Notes: generated by a model from the sequence alone, not told the origin. Shown: positions 9,860 through 18,920, counted from the stretch's first letter. The stretch is DNA of 64,000 nt from Lujinxingia vulgaris (GCF_007997015.1 NZ_VOSM01000004.1:186001-250000), one strand, 5' to 3'. Numbers and translations are program-made.

Positions 9860-10564
9860 TCAGCCTTGCGGCGTCCAGGGGGTCACCCCCTCGGGAGCCG
9901 CGCCGCAGGGGTGCAGACCGACCTGATGCCAGAGTCGGAACGCGTGGAAGTTCTCGTCGATGGTCAACAAGACGCGGTCGCGCAGGCTCGGCATATTGAC
10001 CCAGGCGCCCTCGGGCTCAGGGACGTCCTCTCCGCGCAAGATCTTGAGTTGGCGGTCGGCCATCTCTTCTAAGATGCGAAACTCGTTGTCCATAAAGCCG
10101 AACCAGTCGTTGAGCTGGCGGCGAAAGACGCGCTCGCGCAACACGGCGCCCTCGACCTGCTCGGAGACCTCGCGGTGGCGCGAGCGAAAAGCCGCAGCCG
10201 TTTCGCGCACCTGATCGACGTTGGCCTCATCATCACCGAGGACGTTCTCTTCGATGAAGATCTCGCGCTCCTCATAATCGGCAGCGATCGCAGTAACCTG
10301 ATCGATGATGCCCCGGCAGACCGGATCGTTGGTCACCGCGAGCACCTCCTGCTCGCCAGCCTCCACCTGGAGGTTGGGGCGAAAGAGGGTGTCGGTGTTG
10401 GTCGCCATCCACCAGCCCACAAAGCCCAGCGCGCTGGCGATGATCAGGGTGAGCACGGCGGTGCGCAGCAGGCGGCGATGCTCCTCGGCACGCAGCTCAT
10501 CGAGCGCGGCGTCCACATCGACGTCTTCCACCGACTCCACCTGCGACTTGTCGTCCTGATCCAT
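9860..10564 (-). CDS. Single-pass membrane protein of unknown function
   Basis: A 234-residue protein. The ATG at 10564 is preferred because AGGAG lies five bases upstream; an in-frame start seven codons earlier lacks this. About 30 acidic N-terminal residues (LDELRAEEHRRLL) are followed by one transmembrane helix (LTLIIASALGFVGWW, about residues 36-54). The rest is predicted periplasmic or helical and acidic, with a long charged helix (AAFRSRHREVSEQVEGAV). A Cys near residue 82 and one near the C-terminus could pair. No family recognised. It lies upstream of the lipoprotein gene on the same strand. Confidence 0.65.
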   Translation of the reverse strand: MDQDDKSQVESVEDVDVDAALDELRAEEHRRLLRTAVLTLIIASALGFVGWWMATNTDTLFRPNLQVEAGEQEVLAVTNDPVCRGIIDQVTAIAADYEEREIFIEENVLGDDEANVDQVRETAAAFRSRHREVSEQVEGAVLRERVFRRQLNDWFGFMDNEFRILEEMADRQLKILRGEDVPEPEGAWVNMPSLRDRVLLTIDENFHAFRLWHQVGLHPCGAAPEGVTPWTPQG

Positions 10565-10872
10565 AACTTCTCCTGCCGGGTCCACACCGTCTGGGGCGCG
10601 AGGGGAACAGCCGGCCCCGGCTGCCTCTTCCTCAGCGCGGGGACCTGCCCGCCGGAATCTTAGACCAGGTCGCCCTGGTTGTCAGTCCGCCTCAGGCGTG
10701 CTATCCGAGCGAGCTTTAAGGCCCGGTTTTCAACGGCGCTCCTGCTCTCCCCTGCTTTCTGAATAAGTGCCCCCTGGCTCGGGTTGTACCCCCGAAAGAC
10801 CTTCGGAGTCGCCGGTGGATGCAGTCCATCACCGGTCCCGGCCACCCAACCTCGTAACCGATAGGAAGCCCC
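10565..10872. other. Intergenic region with paired hairpins upstream of the 10873 operon
   Basis: No gene is seen. Near the plus-strand gene there are two adjacent short inverted repeats: CCGAA with TTCGG around 10794-10810, and CCGGTG with CACCGG around 10813-10838. They could form a folded leader for the 10873 gene. No known riboswitch consensus is visible. Confidence 0.3.
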
Positions 10873-11982
10873 TTGAACACGACGATTTTCCTTCAACGTC
10901 ACCTTGATGCCACCGACGAGGAGATTCCTCGCCTCATCGAAATGGCGACCGCTGCGCTCTCCAGCAGCACGGATTATCCCGGCGGCTCCGGCAACGAGGA
11001 ACGCCTCTGGCGCTACCTTCAGTACCCCTACTACCTGGGTCTGTTTGCCCAGCGCGTGGTCGCCGCCGAGGGCATCTCGCCACACGTCAAAGAGAAGCTC
11101 AGCCACGCGGTGCTGCAGATCAACATGCACCTGGAGCAGGGCCAGGAGCCCGGCCCGGGGCTCTTTCAGCTGACCTCCTGGCTGGCCCAGGCCGGCCTGC
11201 TCAGCCACGACGATTATCTGGGGCTGCGCAAGGGACTTATCTGGCTTCCGCGCCTGACGAACAACTACGTCGAAGACGCCGAGCTGATTATGCCGGCCTG
11301 CGACGGGATCTTCCGCGATCCGCAGATCCGCCGCGAGCAGATGATCGAGCTTGTGCTGATGATCCTCACCGCCAAAGAGGCCATCGGCGACCAGGGCCGC
11401 GTGATCTTCGACCACCTCATGCAGCTTACCGCGCTCAACAAGAGCCTCAAGCGCGAGGTCTGCCAGATCGTGGTGGAGCACGCCATTCCCTTCCCCCGCG
11501 GCGAGTATCAGCACCCGATTGAGACGAGCGCGGCGGAGCAGGATCGCCTCAGCATTCGCTTTTTGCCCGGTGGCGTGCGTCGCCTCTCGGTGGTGTGGCT
11601 GGCGCGCCTGGGCAAAGATTCGATGGAGCTGCTCAAGCGCCTGCTCAAGCCCAACACCGTGCGCGGTCACGGCGGCGATCAGGTCGCCAGCGGCGCGCTG
11701 GATTTGCTCGACGAGCAGTGGCAGGACATCCCCGAAGAAATCCGCCTGGGGCTTTTGCGCAAAGCGGCCGATCTTCCCGACACCGCCGTGCGCAAGCGCG
11801 CTTATATTCTCGGAGAGAAGTACCTGGGGCTGGACTTTCTGCGTCAGGCGCTCGACGACAAGGCCAAGAGCCTGCGCGAATGGGCCGAAGAGCGCCTGGA
11901 GCGCCGCGAGCGTGGCGAGCTGGCCACCGAAGAAGATCTGGCCGCCGAGCTGATGGAAGAGCTCGAGGAAGACGACGAATAA
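10873..11982 (+). CDS. Hypothetical helical protein, first gene of an unknown operon
   Basis: A 369-residue protein with a TTG start; AGGA precedes it by about seven bases and no better start lies nearby. It has no signal peptide or membrane helix. Content is strongly helical; the C-terminal third (VRKRAYILGEKYLGLDFL, then LREWAEERLERRERGEL) resembles HEAT-like repeats with a very acidic tail (EELEEDDE). The N-terminal part contains LWRYLQYPYYLGLF, which I cannot assign. It is followed after 48 bases by two more genes of the same operon. Function unknown; a cytoplasmic scaffold is a guess. Confidence 0.7.
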   Translation: MNTTIFLQRHLDATDEEIPRLIEMATAALSSSTDYPGGSGNEERLWRYLQYPYYLGLFAQRVVAAEGISPHVKEKLSHAVLQINMHLEQGQEPGPGLFQLTSWLAQAGLLSHDDYLGLRKGLIWLPRLTNNYVEDAELIMPACDGIFRDPQIRREQMIELVLMILTAKEAIGDQGRVIFDHLMQLTALNKSLKREVCQIVVEHAIPFPRGEYQHPIETSAAEQDRLSIRFLPGGVRRLSVVWLARLGKDSMELLKRLLKPNTVRGHGGDQVASGALDLLDEQWQDIPEEIRLGLLRKAADLPDTAVRKRAYILGEKYLGLDFLRQALDDKAKSLREWAEERLERRERGELATEEDLAAELMEELEEDDE

Positions 11983-12030
11983 GCCCGTCGATCCTCATCT
12001 TCATGACGATCTTTGAGCGCCGGGAGCGCG

Positions 12031-12312
12031 ATGCCAACCTGGAAGGTGCGCGCCGACCGGCGCAAAGTGGACCTCGATCACCTGCGTGACGAGCTTGAAG
12101 CGCTCGGGCAGACCGTGCGCGGGCTTGAGGTCGAGCTTCGGGCCAGCCCGCACTTCTGGGACGCCCCCGATAAGGGGGCGTTTCGCGACTTCGTGGAGGT
12201 GGGCGAGATGGCCCATGACACCTTAGGGGCACTCGAGATCGTGGCCGAAGAGCTCATCGCCACGTTTGGCTGGACGATCGATTTTGCGCGAGAGGTGGAC
12301 GATGCGAGCTGA
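12031..12312 (+). CDS. Small hypothetical protein, middle gene of the unknown operon
   Basis: A 93-residue protein starting at ATG 12031 with a GGGAG-type ribosome site about eight bases upstream. It is predicted helical: basic start MPTWKVRADRRKVDLDHLRDE, then FRDFVEVGEMAHDTLGALEI. Its last 11 bases overlap the start of the next gene, pointing to translational coupling. No family recognised and no signal peptide. The tight linkage implies it works with the F1-like protein encoded next. Confidence 0.65.
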   Translation: MPTWKVRADRRKVDLDHLRDELEALGQTVRGLEVELRASPHFWDAPDKGAFRDFVEVGEMAHDTLGALEIVAEELIATFGWTIDFAREVDDAS

Positions 12313-13450
12313 ACTCGAAGATTACCAGCCCCCCACACCTCACCTTGAAAAAAGCGAGGGTGAGACCTGGGTGGCCTTTATGGGCGACGCGCTCGCTGCG
12401 CTCGGCGACGCTGTGGCGCTGAAACACCCCGACCACCCCACCGTTTATGCGGCGGTGGTGGCGCATCCGGGAGGGCGTCGCGCCCGGCTGTGGACGCCGC
12501 ACTGGCCCCAGTGGTGCGAGCCCGGGTTGAGCGTTGAGGCCAGCGGCCAGAAGGCCGCGCTGGGCGTGGCGCCTGGCGAGGTGGTGGAGCTTGAGGCAGC
12601 GCTGATCGTGCCGCAGTCGGAAGGCACCACCCCGCTGTGGCCGGAGCGTGTGGCGATGAGCCAACTCGATGGTCGGCGCGAACGCATCGCTTTGGGCGTG
12701 GAGGTGCTCGACCTGGTCGCGCCGCTAGCCCGCGGAGGCATCAACCTGATCATCGATACCCGCGAGAAGATCGACACTCCCCTGGCGCTCTTCGGCGCGA
12801 TGGGCCGGCGCGTGCGGGCGCAGCTCCTCGACGATCACGGCCCCCTTCACGTGCTCGATATGACGGGACTTCTCGATGATGCGGACACCCGTGTGGTGGC
12901 CGGAGCAACTCCCTGGGAGCAGGCCAGCGCGCTGCGCCTTGCCGTGGCGCTCGCGGCGTCGTTGCGCGACATCTCGCCAACCCTCAACCTGCTCACACTT
13001 CCCGCATTGCAGCCCTTCACGCATACGCACGCCCCCGAAGCGGTGGCTCGCGGCGTGGGGATGAGCGAGCTTGTGGACATGATCAGCGAACAGCTCGTCT
13101 CCACCGAGCAGGCCAACCACACCACCCTGCTCTACCTGCGCGTCTCGCCAGAGCTCGGCGGCCTGAGCGACATCATTGAGACTCTGGACCTGGGTGCGGT
13201 CGACGCGCAGATCATCATCGGACCCGACGGCACCTTTGAGCCGGGCCGCTCCAACTCCCGGGTGGAGCTCGACACCGACGACGAGCGTCGCCGCCAGAGC
13301 GCCCTCTCCGCGCTCGCCCAGGGCTCGCGCGCCGCAGAACGCGCGGCGATCTTCGGTGAGGGCGAGCTTGAGGATGAAGAGCTCGAGAGCATCCAGCGGG
13401 CCGAGGCGCTGCGCGTGAATTTGAGCGACGCGCTCAACGCGGCGGACTGA
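12302..13450 (+). CDS. Divergent F1-ATPase alpha/beta-like protein lacking the P-loop
   Basis: A 382-residue protein starting at ATG 12302, overlapping the previous gene by 11 bases. Several blocks follow F1 alpha in order: ALGVEVLDLVAPLARGG (compare TGIKAIDAMIPIGRGQ), NLIIDTREKIDTP where F1 alpha has LIIGDRQTGKT (near residue 150), RVVAGATPWEQASALRLAVA (compare VVAATASDPAPLQYLAPYA), NLLTLPAL (compare SLTALPII) and DAQIII followed by SNSRVEL near 316 (compare DGQIFL and SVSRVGG). The Gly-Lys-Thr of Walker A is absent, so ATP hydrolysis is unlikely, while the Arg equivalent to the alpha arginine finger is kept. This similarity was judged by eye. A structural or regulatory role is inferred. It is too short and divergent to be the housekeeping alpha subunit. 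Confidence 0.6.
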   Translation: MRAELEDYQPPTPHLEKSEGETWVAFMGDALAALGDAVALKHPDHPTVYAAVVAHPGGRRARLWTPHWPQWCEPGLSVEASGQKAALGVAPGEVVELEAALIVPQSEGTTPLWPERVAMSQLDGRRERIALGVEVLDLVAPLARGGINLIIDTREKIDTPLALFGAMGRRVRAQLLDDHGPLHVLDMTGLLDDADTRVVAGATPWEQASALRLAVALAASLRDISPTLNLLTLPALQPFTHTHAPEAVARGVGMSELVDMISEQLVSTEQANHTTLLYLRVSPELGGLSDIIETLDLGAVDAQIIIGPDGTFEPGRSNSRVELDTDDERRRQSALSALAQGSRAAERAAIFGEGELEDEELESIQRAEALRVNLSDALNAAD

Positions 13451-13470
13451 GCCTCGTCATCCTTGTACGA

Positions 13471-13505
13471 AAAAAGCCCCGATCCGGCGGATCGGGGCTT
13501 TTTTG
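13471..13505 (+). terminator. Strong terminator of the three-gene operon
   Basis: Stem AGCCCCGATCC pairs with GGATCGGGGCT around a GGC loop and is followed by six T residues; five A residues precede it, so it may also work for the convergent SpoIID gene. Confidence 0.9.
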
Positions 13506-13547
13506 CAGGCTAAATGCCTGTCTTCTCAGGGGATTTCGCCCTTCACG

Positions 13548-15287
13548 TTAACGCCGGCGACCTCCCGGCACGCCCAGCAGAAAGAGCACAAGGGTGAGTA
13601 AGAGAGGCGCCGGAAGACCGGGCGCCGCCTGGCAGCCCCCGCTTACGCCTGGCGAGGCGCTCAACACGCTCATCTGCGACTCCCCGCCCGCCCGGGGGTT
13701 CTCGGGGCGGGCGGTGCCGCCGTCGTCGAGCCCGGCATCGTCGACGCCCACATCGGCCACGCCGACGTCCGGAGCATCACCGCCGGCATCGGCCGGATCG
13801 CCAGGTTGCTCGGGATCTTCCGGGTCTTCGGGCTCGGGCTCCCAGTTCGGGTCGAGCTCCAGGTGGATGCTGCCCCAGTTGGTCACGCCGGCCTCCAGGG
13901 TCTTGTCCAGGGTGGCGGTGTGATAGCCGGGCGCGCTGGCCTCAATGGTGACCTCGCTCTCTGAGAGGAGCACGCGATCGAAGTTATACGCGCCGTTTGC
14001 CCCGGAGGTGGCCTGCTGACCGTCACTCAGCCGTACCGTGGCGCCGGGGATGGCACTGTTGATTTTATCTTCGGGATCTTCATACACGTAACCGGTCAGT
14101 CGCACGGCAGCCTCACTGCCGGCGGAAGCGAGCGTTCGGAGCTCGGTGTTGGGCTGATAATGATCGAGCATCCAGGTGTAGGACTTGCCGCTGGCCGCCC
14201 ACGAGATCGAGCCCCACTGGCAGATGCCCCGCACAAGGCAACGGTCGCTGCCAGCGACGTTGGGATGATCTTCGTGCGCCGCGCAGCTGTTATGGCCGCA
14301 CCAGCTGCCCGCGCACGCGCTCGTCGGAGCATTATCAGGCACAATCGCCGTCTGGTAGGCCGGGCGAGAGCCGTGCTTTCCGCAGCTCGCCGCGTATTCG
14401 TATTTGTCGATGGTCGAGGGTGAGCCGCGCTTGACCATGATCAGCTCGGAGACGGCCTCGGCGGCATTCGTGGTGATCGTGAGGCGCTGATCGTCGTAGC
14501 GCTGGTTGCAGGCCGTGTCGTCAATATGAAACCAGGAGTAGTTATGCGGCGGCACCGAGCGCCCAAGGTTGCGGCGGTTGCCCGGGCCGTAGCGCAGCAC
14601 AAAGTAGAGCCCGTAGCTGCGCGCGGCGATGGCGAAGGCTTTGTAGACCTCGCTGGCGCCCGCGAGGTTGCGGAAGACGCCAATCTCCGGGGGGAGCACG
14701 CCTTTGACGTACTCATCAAGGGTCATCTCATCGATGGCCACGATGGGGTTTGAGCTGTCGGTGCAGCCCTGCGAGCCGGTGTGGTCGGCGCGGCGGCCCA
14801 CGCGAATGATCGGCGGCTGTGAGGCCGGGATCTCATAGAGGGCGCTGGCCAACTCCGGGTCGCTTCCGTAGAGGCGCCACAACTCCAGCGGACCGGCCGG
14901 ATCGTCGATGCGGCCTGAGGTTGAGGGAAGCCCCACCGGGTAAGGCGCCGCGGGCACGCCGCGGTCGAAAAAGTCTGAGGTGTAGACATAGGCCCGCGCC
15001 GGGCGCAGCTGCGGCACGCGCTGGTTGACCAGGCGACTTTGATGAACGTCGTCGAAGACCGGCGCCTCAATCGCCAGCTCGTACTCACCCTCGGGAAGAT
15101 CAAATTCCCAGCGCCCTTCGGCGTCGGTGGTGGTCGTGAGCTCAAGGCCGAGCACTTCGACCGTGGCGCCTTCGATGGGCGTATCGGTCCAGCCGTCGGC
15201 CAGGCGGCCGCTCAGCTCACCGGCAAAGGCCGGGCTGGCGAGTAGCATTACGACAAGGGCGATGAGGGCGACGAAGATCTGGCGCAT
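13548..15287 (-). CDS. SpoIID-domain surface protein with MYXO-CTERM-like tail
   Basis: A 579-residue protein. Residues 1-22 are a signal peptide (cleavage after AFA). Residues about 24-90 are a carboxypeptidase-regulatory-like beta sandwich (DTPIEGATVEVLG, then TTTDAEGRWEFDLPEGEYEL). Residues about 180-380 match the SpoIID/LytB lytic transglycosylase domain: DEMTLDEYVKGVLPPEIGVF with the Glu used for catalysis, AFAIAARSYGLYF, and QWGSISWAASGKSY. A second carboxypeptidase-regulatory-like domain follows (about 400-475), then an acidic Pro/Asp linker. The C-terminus (GGCQAAPG, a hydrophobic stretch, then GGRRR) resembles a MYXO-CTERM sorting signal. It probably cleaves denuded peptidoglycan strands from an anchored position. 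Confidence 0.82.
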   Translation of the reverse strand: MRQIFVALIALVVMLLASPAFAGELSGRLADGWTDTPIEGATVEVLGLELTTTTDAEGRWEFDLPEGEYELAIEAPVFDDVHQSRLVNQRVPQLRPARAYVYTSDFFDRGVPAAPYPVGLPSTSGRIDDPAGPLELWRLYGSDPELASALYEIPASQPPIIRVGRRADHTGSQGCTDSSNPIVAIDEMTLDEYVKGVLPPEIGVFRNLAGASEVYKAFAIAARSYGLYFVLRYGPGNRRNLGRSVPPHNYSWFHIDDTACNQRYDDQRLTITTNAAEAVSELIMVKRGSPSTIDKYEYAASCGKHGSRPAYQTAIVPDNAPTSACAGSWCGHNSCAAHEDHPNVAGSDRCLVRGICQWGSISWAASGKSYTWMLDHYQPNTELRTLASAGSEAAVRLTGYVYEDPEDKINSAIPGATVRLSDGQQATSGANGAYNFDRVLLSESEVTIEASAPGYHTATLDKTLEAGVTNWGSIHLELDPNWEPEPEDPEDPEQPGDPADAGGDAPDVGVADVGVDDAGLDDGGTARPENPRAGGESQMSVLSASPGVSGGCQAAPGLPAPLLLTLVLFLLGVPGGRRR

Positions 15288-15423
15288 GAACCTCTCCCTG
15301 GAGCGGGGTCGAAGATCGGGGTGGACCGGCTGTACGTCGCTGTTGCACCTACATCATACCACACCCGCCGCAACAGACGCCACTCTGGCACGATGGCATC
15401 GCGTCGCCCCCCCTGTCGACCGC

Positions 15424-17163
15424 TTATTCGGCCGCGACGAGCAGGTGTTCGGTATAAGGCTCGGCGCCGATAAAGTCGCCGACCTGCCCGAACTCATCGA
15501 CCAGCTGCGCCAGCGTCTCACGCAGCCAGCGCGTGGCCAGACCGCTGGTGGCCGGTGGAAGCTCCACAAGAATCGGACCGATGACCGGCTCAAAATAACC
15601 GATCGGATCGTCGCCCCAGGGCGCCTGACGGAGTTTCTGGGGAAGTTCGCGAAGCTCCGCTTCGGTCAGGCCTCGCACCCAGGGCTTGCCGGCGATCAGG
15701 TGGGTGGCCAGCGAGCTCGCAAAGAAGACGTCGAAGCTGGCCTGATCGGCCTCGTTGACCAGCTTGTCGTTGTAGAGGAGCGCGGCCAGGTCTTCGACCC
15801 GGTGGCGCGTCACCCCGAAGAGCCAGAGCTGCTTAAACGCCAGCATCCCGATGCGCAACGCGGCCTGATCGACCTGCGACTGCGTATGAAAAATGTCGAA
15901 GGTGGCGCGATCGGCGGCAAAGGTCGGTCGCACCGCGCTCAGGCCCTCAAAGAGCGCCGCCTCATCGGGGTTGAGCAGCGAATAGGGCAGATCTTCGACG
16001 AGGGTGAGCGTGGGGCGCTGCTCAAGCTGCGCAGCTTTGAGCTTGAGGTTATGCGCCAGCGAATACCCCACCTGAAAGAGCTGTCGCAGCGGCACCGTGC
16101 GGATCACCCGCTCGGCGCGCGCAAGCTCGGTGCGGGAGACAAACTCCAGGCCCAGGCTTAAGTACCCGCCGGTGCGGCGCACCACCTCCCTGCCCGTCTC
16201 GATCTCGCCAGGCTCAATGCCGTCGGCGATCATCGTGCGGTTGTTGAGCGCGGTGAGCTCGGCGGCGATGCGCTCGATCAGCGCCTCATCGTCGAGGGCG
16301 TCGACGACCTTGAAGAAGAAGAGGCGCTCATCCAGGTTTTCAACGAGCACCCGCGGCACATCGAAGGTCTCGGGCGTGGCGAGTTGGACTTTGGCCTCCA
16401 GGTCGCCCTTCTCCCAGCGCTCCCGAAAGCGCACCGGGTTGAGGTAGGCGTAGACGGCCAGCGCCTCGGTGCGCGCCACATAACCGAACTCCTCCAGGCG
16501 GCTTGTGCGCCACTGCAGGGCCATCTCCTCCATCTGCGAGGTCAGCTCCCAGCGCACCGCCTCAAAAAGCGTCCAGGCCATGGCCGGGTCCACTTCATAA
16601 AGACGTTTGACCATCGCGCGCATCAGGGCGGCGATATCTTCATCGTCGGTGTAGACGAGCGCGTAGGCGTTGTCCGGGCTCAGCTCCACGCGATCCGGAA
16701 GATGATCGGGGATGCCCTCCTCCGGGTCGAGCACCTCCACGGCCTCCACGTGCGCCTTGAAGTAGAGCGCGATGACCTCCGGATCGAGATCGCGGATGAC
16801 CTGCTTAAAGCGCACATCGTCGGCCTCGGCGACCAGCACCGCCATCCAGGTGGCCATGCGGCGGCCGCTTAAGTGATCGCCCTCCCAGCAGTCCAGGTCG
16901 ATGATGACCTGAATCTGCTCGGGGCTGGCGTAGGGCACAAGATCGACGCCCTGATCAAAGCCCGCCTCTTTGATCAGCCGAAAAAGGCTGTGGGGGTTGA
17001 TGCTGGGGATGAAGCCTTCGGCGTCGGGGCGATCGAGGATGGCCTGGATCTGTTCGACGGGGTTGCCCGGCCCCAGCGAGGAGTCCTGGCCGGCGATCAG
17101 CGCCCGGGCGATGCCCGGGGCTGAGCGTTGGGGGTTCAACTCGACGATCTTATCATTGCTCAT
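15424..17163 (-). CDS. DUF6178-like protein
   Basis: A 579-residue acidic cytoplasmic protein with AAGGG six bases before its ATG. The N-terminal half contains LIKEAGFDQGVDLVPYASPE and IIDLDCWEGD, which recall the DUF6178 family of deltaproteobacteria (assignment from memory). It has no signal peptide or membrane helix. It lies 30 bases downstream of the lysyl-tRNA synthetase gene in the same direction, so the two are probably co-transcribed. Biochemical role unknown. Confidence 0.65.
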   Translation of the reverse strand: MSNDKIVELNPQRSAPGIARALIAGQDSSLGPGNPVEQIQAILDRPDAEGFIPSINPHSLFRLIKEAGFDQGVDLVPYASPEQIQVIIDLDCWEGDHLSGRRMATWMAVLVAEADDVRFKQVIRDLDPEVIALYFKAHVEAVEVLDPEEGIPDHLPDRVELSPDNAYALVYTDDEDIAALMRAMVKRLYEVDPAMAWTLFEAVRWELTSQMEEMALQWRTSRLEEFGYVARTEALAVYAYLNPVRFRERWEKGDLEAKVQLATPETFDVPRVLVENLDERLFFFKVVDALDDEALIERIAAELTALNNRTMIADGIEPGEIETGREVVRRTGGYLSLGLEFVSRTELARAERVIRTVPLRQLFQVGYSLAHNLKLKAAQLEQRPTLTLVEDLPYSLLNPDEAALFEGLSAVRPTFAADRATFDIFHTQSQVDQAALRIGMLAFKQLWLFGVTRHRVEDLAALLYNDKLVNEADQASFDVFFASSLATHLIAGKPWVRGLTEAELRELPQKLRQAPWGDDPIGYFEPVIGPILVELPPATSGLATRWLRETLAQLVDEFGQVGDFIGAEPYTEHLLVAAE

Positions 17164-17193
17164 GGTTCGCCCTTCAGGGTGCGGGAAGAAAGA

Positions 17194-18837
17194 TCAGGCG
17201 TCGTCGCCGCTCTCAGCGTCTGACCCTTCGGCCTCTTTCTGAGCGATGCGCTCATCGATCAACGCCAGGGTCTCTTTAACCCCGTAGAGGTGGATGAAGG
17301 TGCCCAGGCGCGGGCCGCGATCCTGGCCGAGCAGCATGCGGTACATCGTCTTAAACCACTTGCCGAGCGCCACGCCGTGGTCTTTGCCGGCGGAGTAAGT
17401 GGCCGACTGCAACTCCTCGGCGTCGCTGCCCTCGTAGCCGGCCAGGAAGTCGCGTAGCTGACGCACACTCGGCATCATCTCGTCCGACGGAAGTTCGTAC
17501 TCTTTGGTCGGGACGATGAAGTCCTGGTAGTAGCGCGCGGCGCGATCGATCATGTCGTCGATCACCGCATCGTCGGCCTCCGAGTGCGCATCGTAGCGCT
17601 GGAGGTACTCGCGGATGATCTCCTTGTCGCCGGTGTTGAGCACGCTCACCAGGTTGAGGATCATCGAGTAGGTCAGGTCGCTCTCAAAGCCGAGCTCCTC
17701 GCCAGCATCGATCTTATCGTACTCGATAAAGGTGATCGGGTTGTTGAGACGCTCGTCTTCGTCGGCGCGGCCGAACTCGGCGCGGGCCTGCAGGTGGTCG
17801 TCGGTGGAGCGCGGGATCACGTCGAAGTGCAGCTTCTTGGCCTTGACCGGGTTCTGGAAAATAAACCAGCTCAGGCTCTCGAGTGTGCCGTACTGCAGCC
17901 ACTCGTCGATGGTCAGGCCGCTGCCGACGCTCTTGGAGATCTTCGCCCCGTTCTCATCCAAAAAGAGCTCATAAAACATGCCCGCCGGGGGCTCGCCGCC
18001 GAGCACGCGCACGATCTTGGCGGAGAGTTCGGCCGACTCGATGAGATCTTTGCCGTACATCTCGTAGTCGACGCCGAGCACGTACCAGCGCATCGCCCAG
18101 TCGACCTTCCAGCCGACTTTGACGTTGCCGTCGGTGACCGGGACGGTGTCCTGATTGCCGCAGGACTCGATGCCGCGGAAGGACTTATCGCAGGCGTACG
18201 AGACGGTTCCGGCGTCGGGATTTACCCCGGTGATGCGGGTCGTGTAGACCTTGCCGCACTTGCGGCAGATGGGGAAGAAGGGGCTCCAGTCGGCGCGCTT
18301 CTCCTGGCTGAGCGTGGGCGTGATGACGCCGCGCACCTCTTCGTACTTTTCCAGGATGCGGGTCAGCCCGGGGTTAAACGCACCGCTGCGGTACTGCTCG
18401 TTGGACGAGACGAAGTCGTACTCGAAGCCGAAAGAGTCGAGAAAACGGCGCAGCTGGGCGTTCATGTAACCCGAGAAGCTCTCTTCCTCACCAAAGGGGT
18501 CGGGGATGTCGCAAAGCGGCTTGCCCAGATGCTCGGCGATGAGCTCCTGGTTGGGCATGTTCTGCGGCACTTTACGAAGTCCGTCGAGGTCGTCGCTGAA
18601 GGCGACCAGACGCGTGGGGCGGCCGGTGAGATGCTCATAGGCCTTGCGCACCCAGGTGGTGCGAGCGACCTCGGCAAAGGTGCCGATATGCGGCAGGCCG
18701 CTGGGACCGAAGCCCGTCTCAAAGAGCGTGGGTTTATCGCCCTTCTCGTCGCCGGATTTGGTCTTCTCGGAGCGCTCCACAATCTTGTGGGCTTCGCGGT
18801 AGGGCCAGGCTTTGAGGTGTTCGGGCAACTCACTCAT
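17194..18837 (-). CDS. lysK: Lysine--tRNA ligase, class I
   Basis: A 547-residue class I lysyl-tRNA synthetase, which charges tRNA-Lys in the cytoplasm. The HIGH-type signature is GPSGLPHIGTF near residue 50 and the KMSKS-type signature is AKISKSVG near residue 300. A zinc-binding set CRKCGKVY followed by a second Cys group (YACDKSFRGIESCGNQ) lies between them, as in archaeal-type enzymes. Length is normal for the family. It leads a probable two-gene operon. The presence of the class I enzyme, instead of the common class II LysS, is typical of archaea, spirochaetes and some proteobacteria. Confidence 0.95.
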   Translation of the reverse strand: MSELPEHLKAWPYREAHKIVERSEKTKSGDEKGDKPTLFETGFGPSGLPHIGTFAEVARTTWVRKAYEHLTGRPTRLVAFSDDLDGLRKVPQNMPNQELIAEHLGKPLCDIPDPFGEEESFSGYMNAQLRRFLDSFGFEYDFVSSNEQYRSGAFNPGLTRILEKYEEVRGVITPTLSQEKRADWSPFFPICRKCGKVYTTRITGVNPDAGTVSYACDKSFRGIESCGNQDTVPVTDGNVKVGWKVDWAMRWYVLGVDYEMYGKDLIESAELSAKIVRVLGGEPPAGMFYELFLDENGAKISKSVGSGLTIDEWLQYGTLESLSWFIFQNPVKAKKLHFDVIPRSTDDHLQARAEFGRADEDERLNNPITFIEYDKIDAGEELGFESDLTYSMILNLVSVLNTGDKEIIREYLQRYDAHSEADDAVIDDMIDRAARYYQDFIVPTKEYELPSDEMMPSVRQLRDFLAGYEGSDAEELQSATYSAGKDHGVALGKWFKTMYRMLLGQDRGPRLGTFIHLYGVKETLALIDERIAQKEAEGSDAESGDDA

Positions 18838-18920
18838 GGTGCGCTCTCGGTGGTACGGGTTAGCCAGAATGTACTGGGGAAAAGGGTAGAAAAGCCGCGC
18901 GCCGGGGCGTCGGCGGCGGC

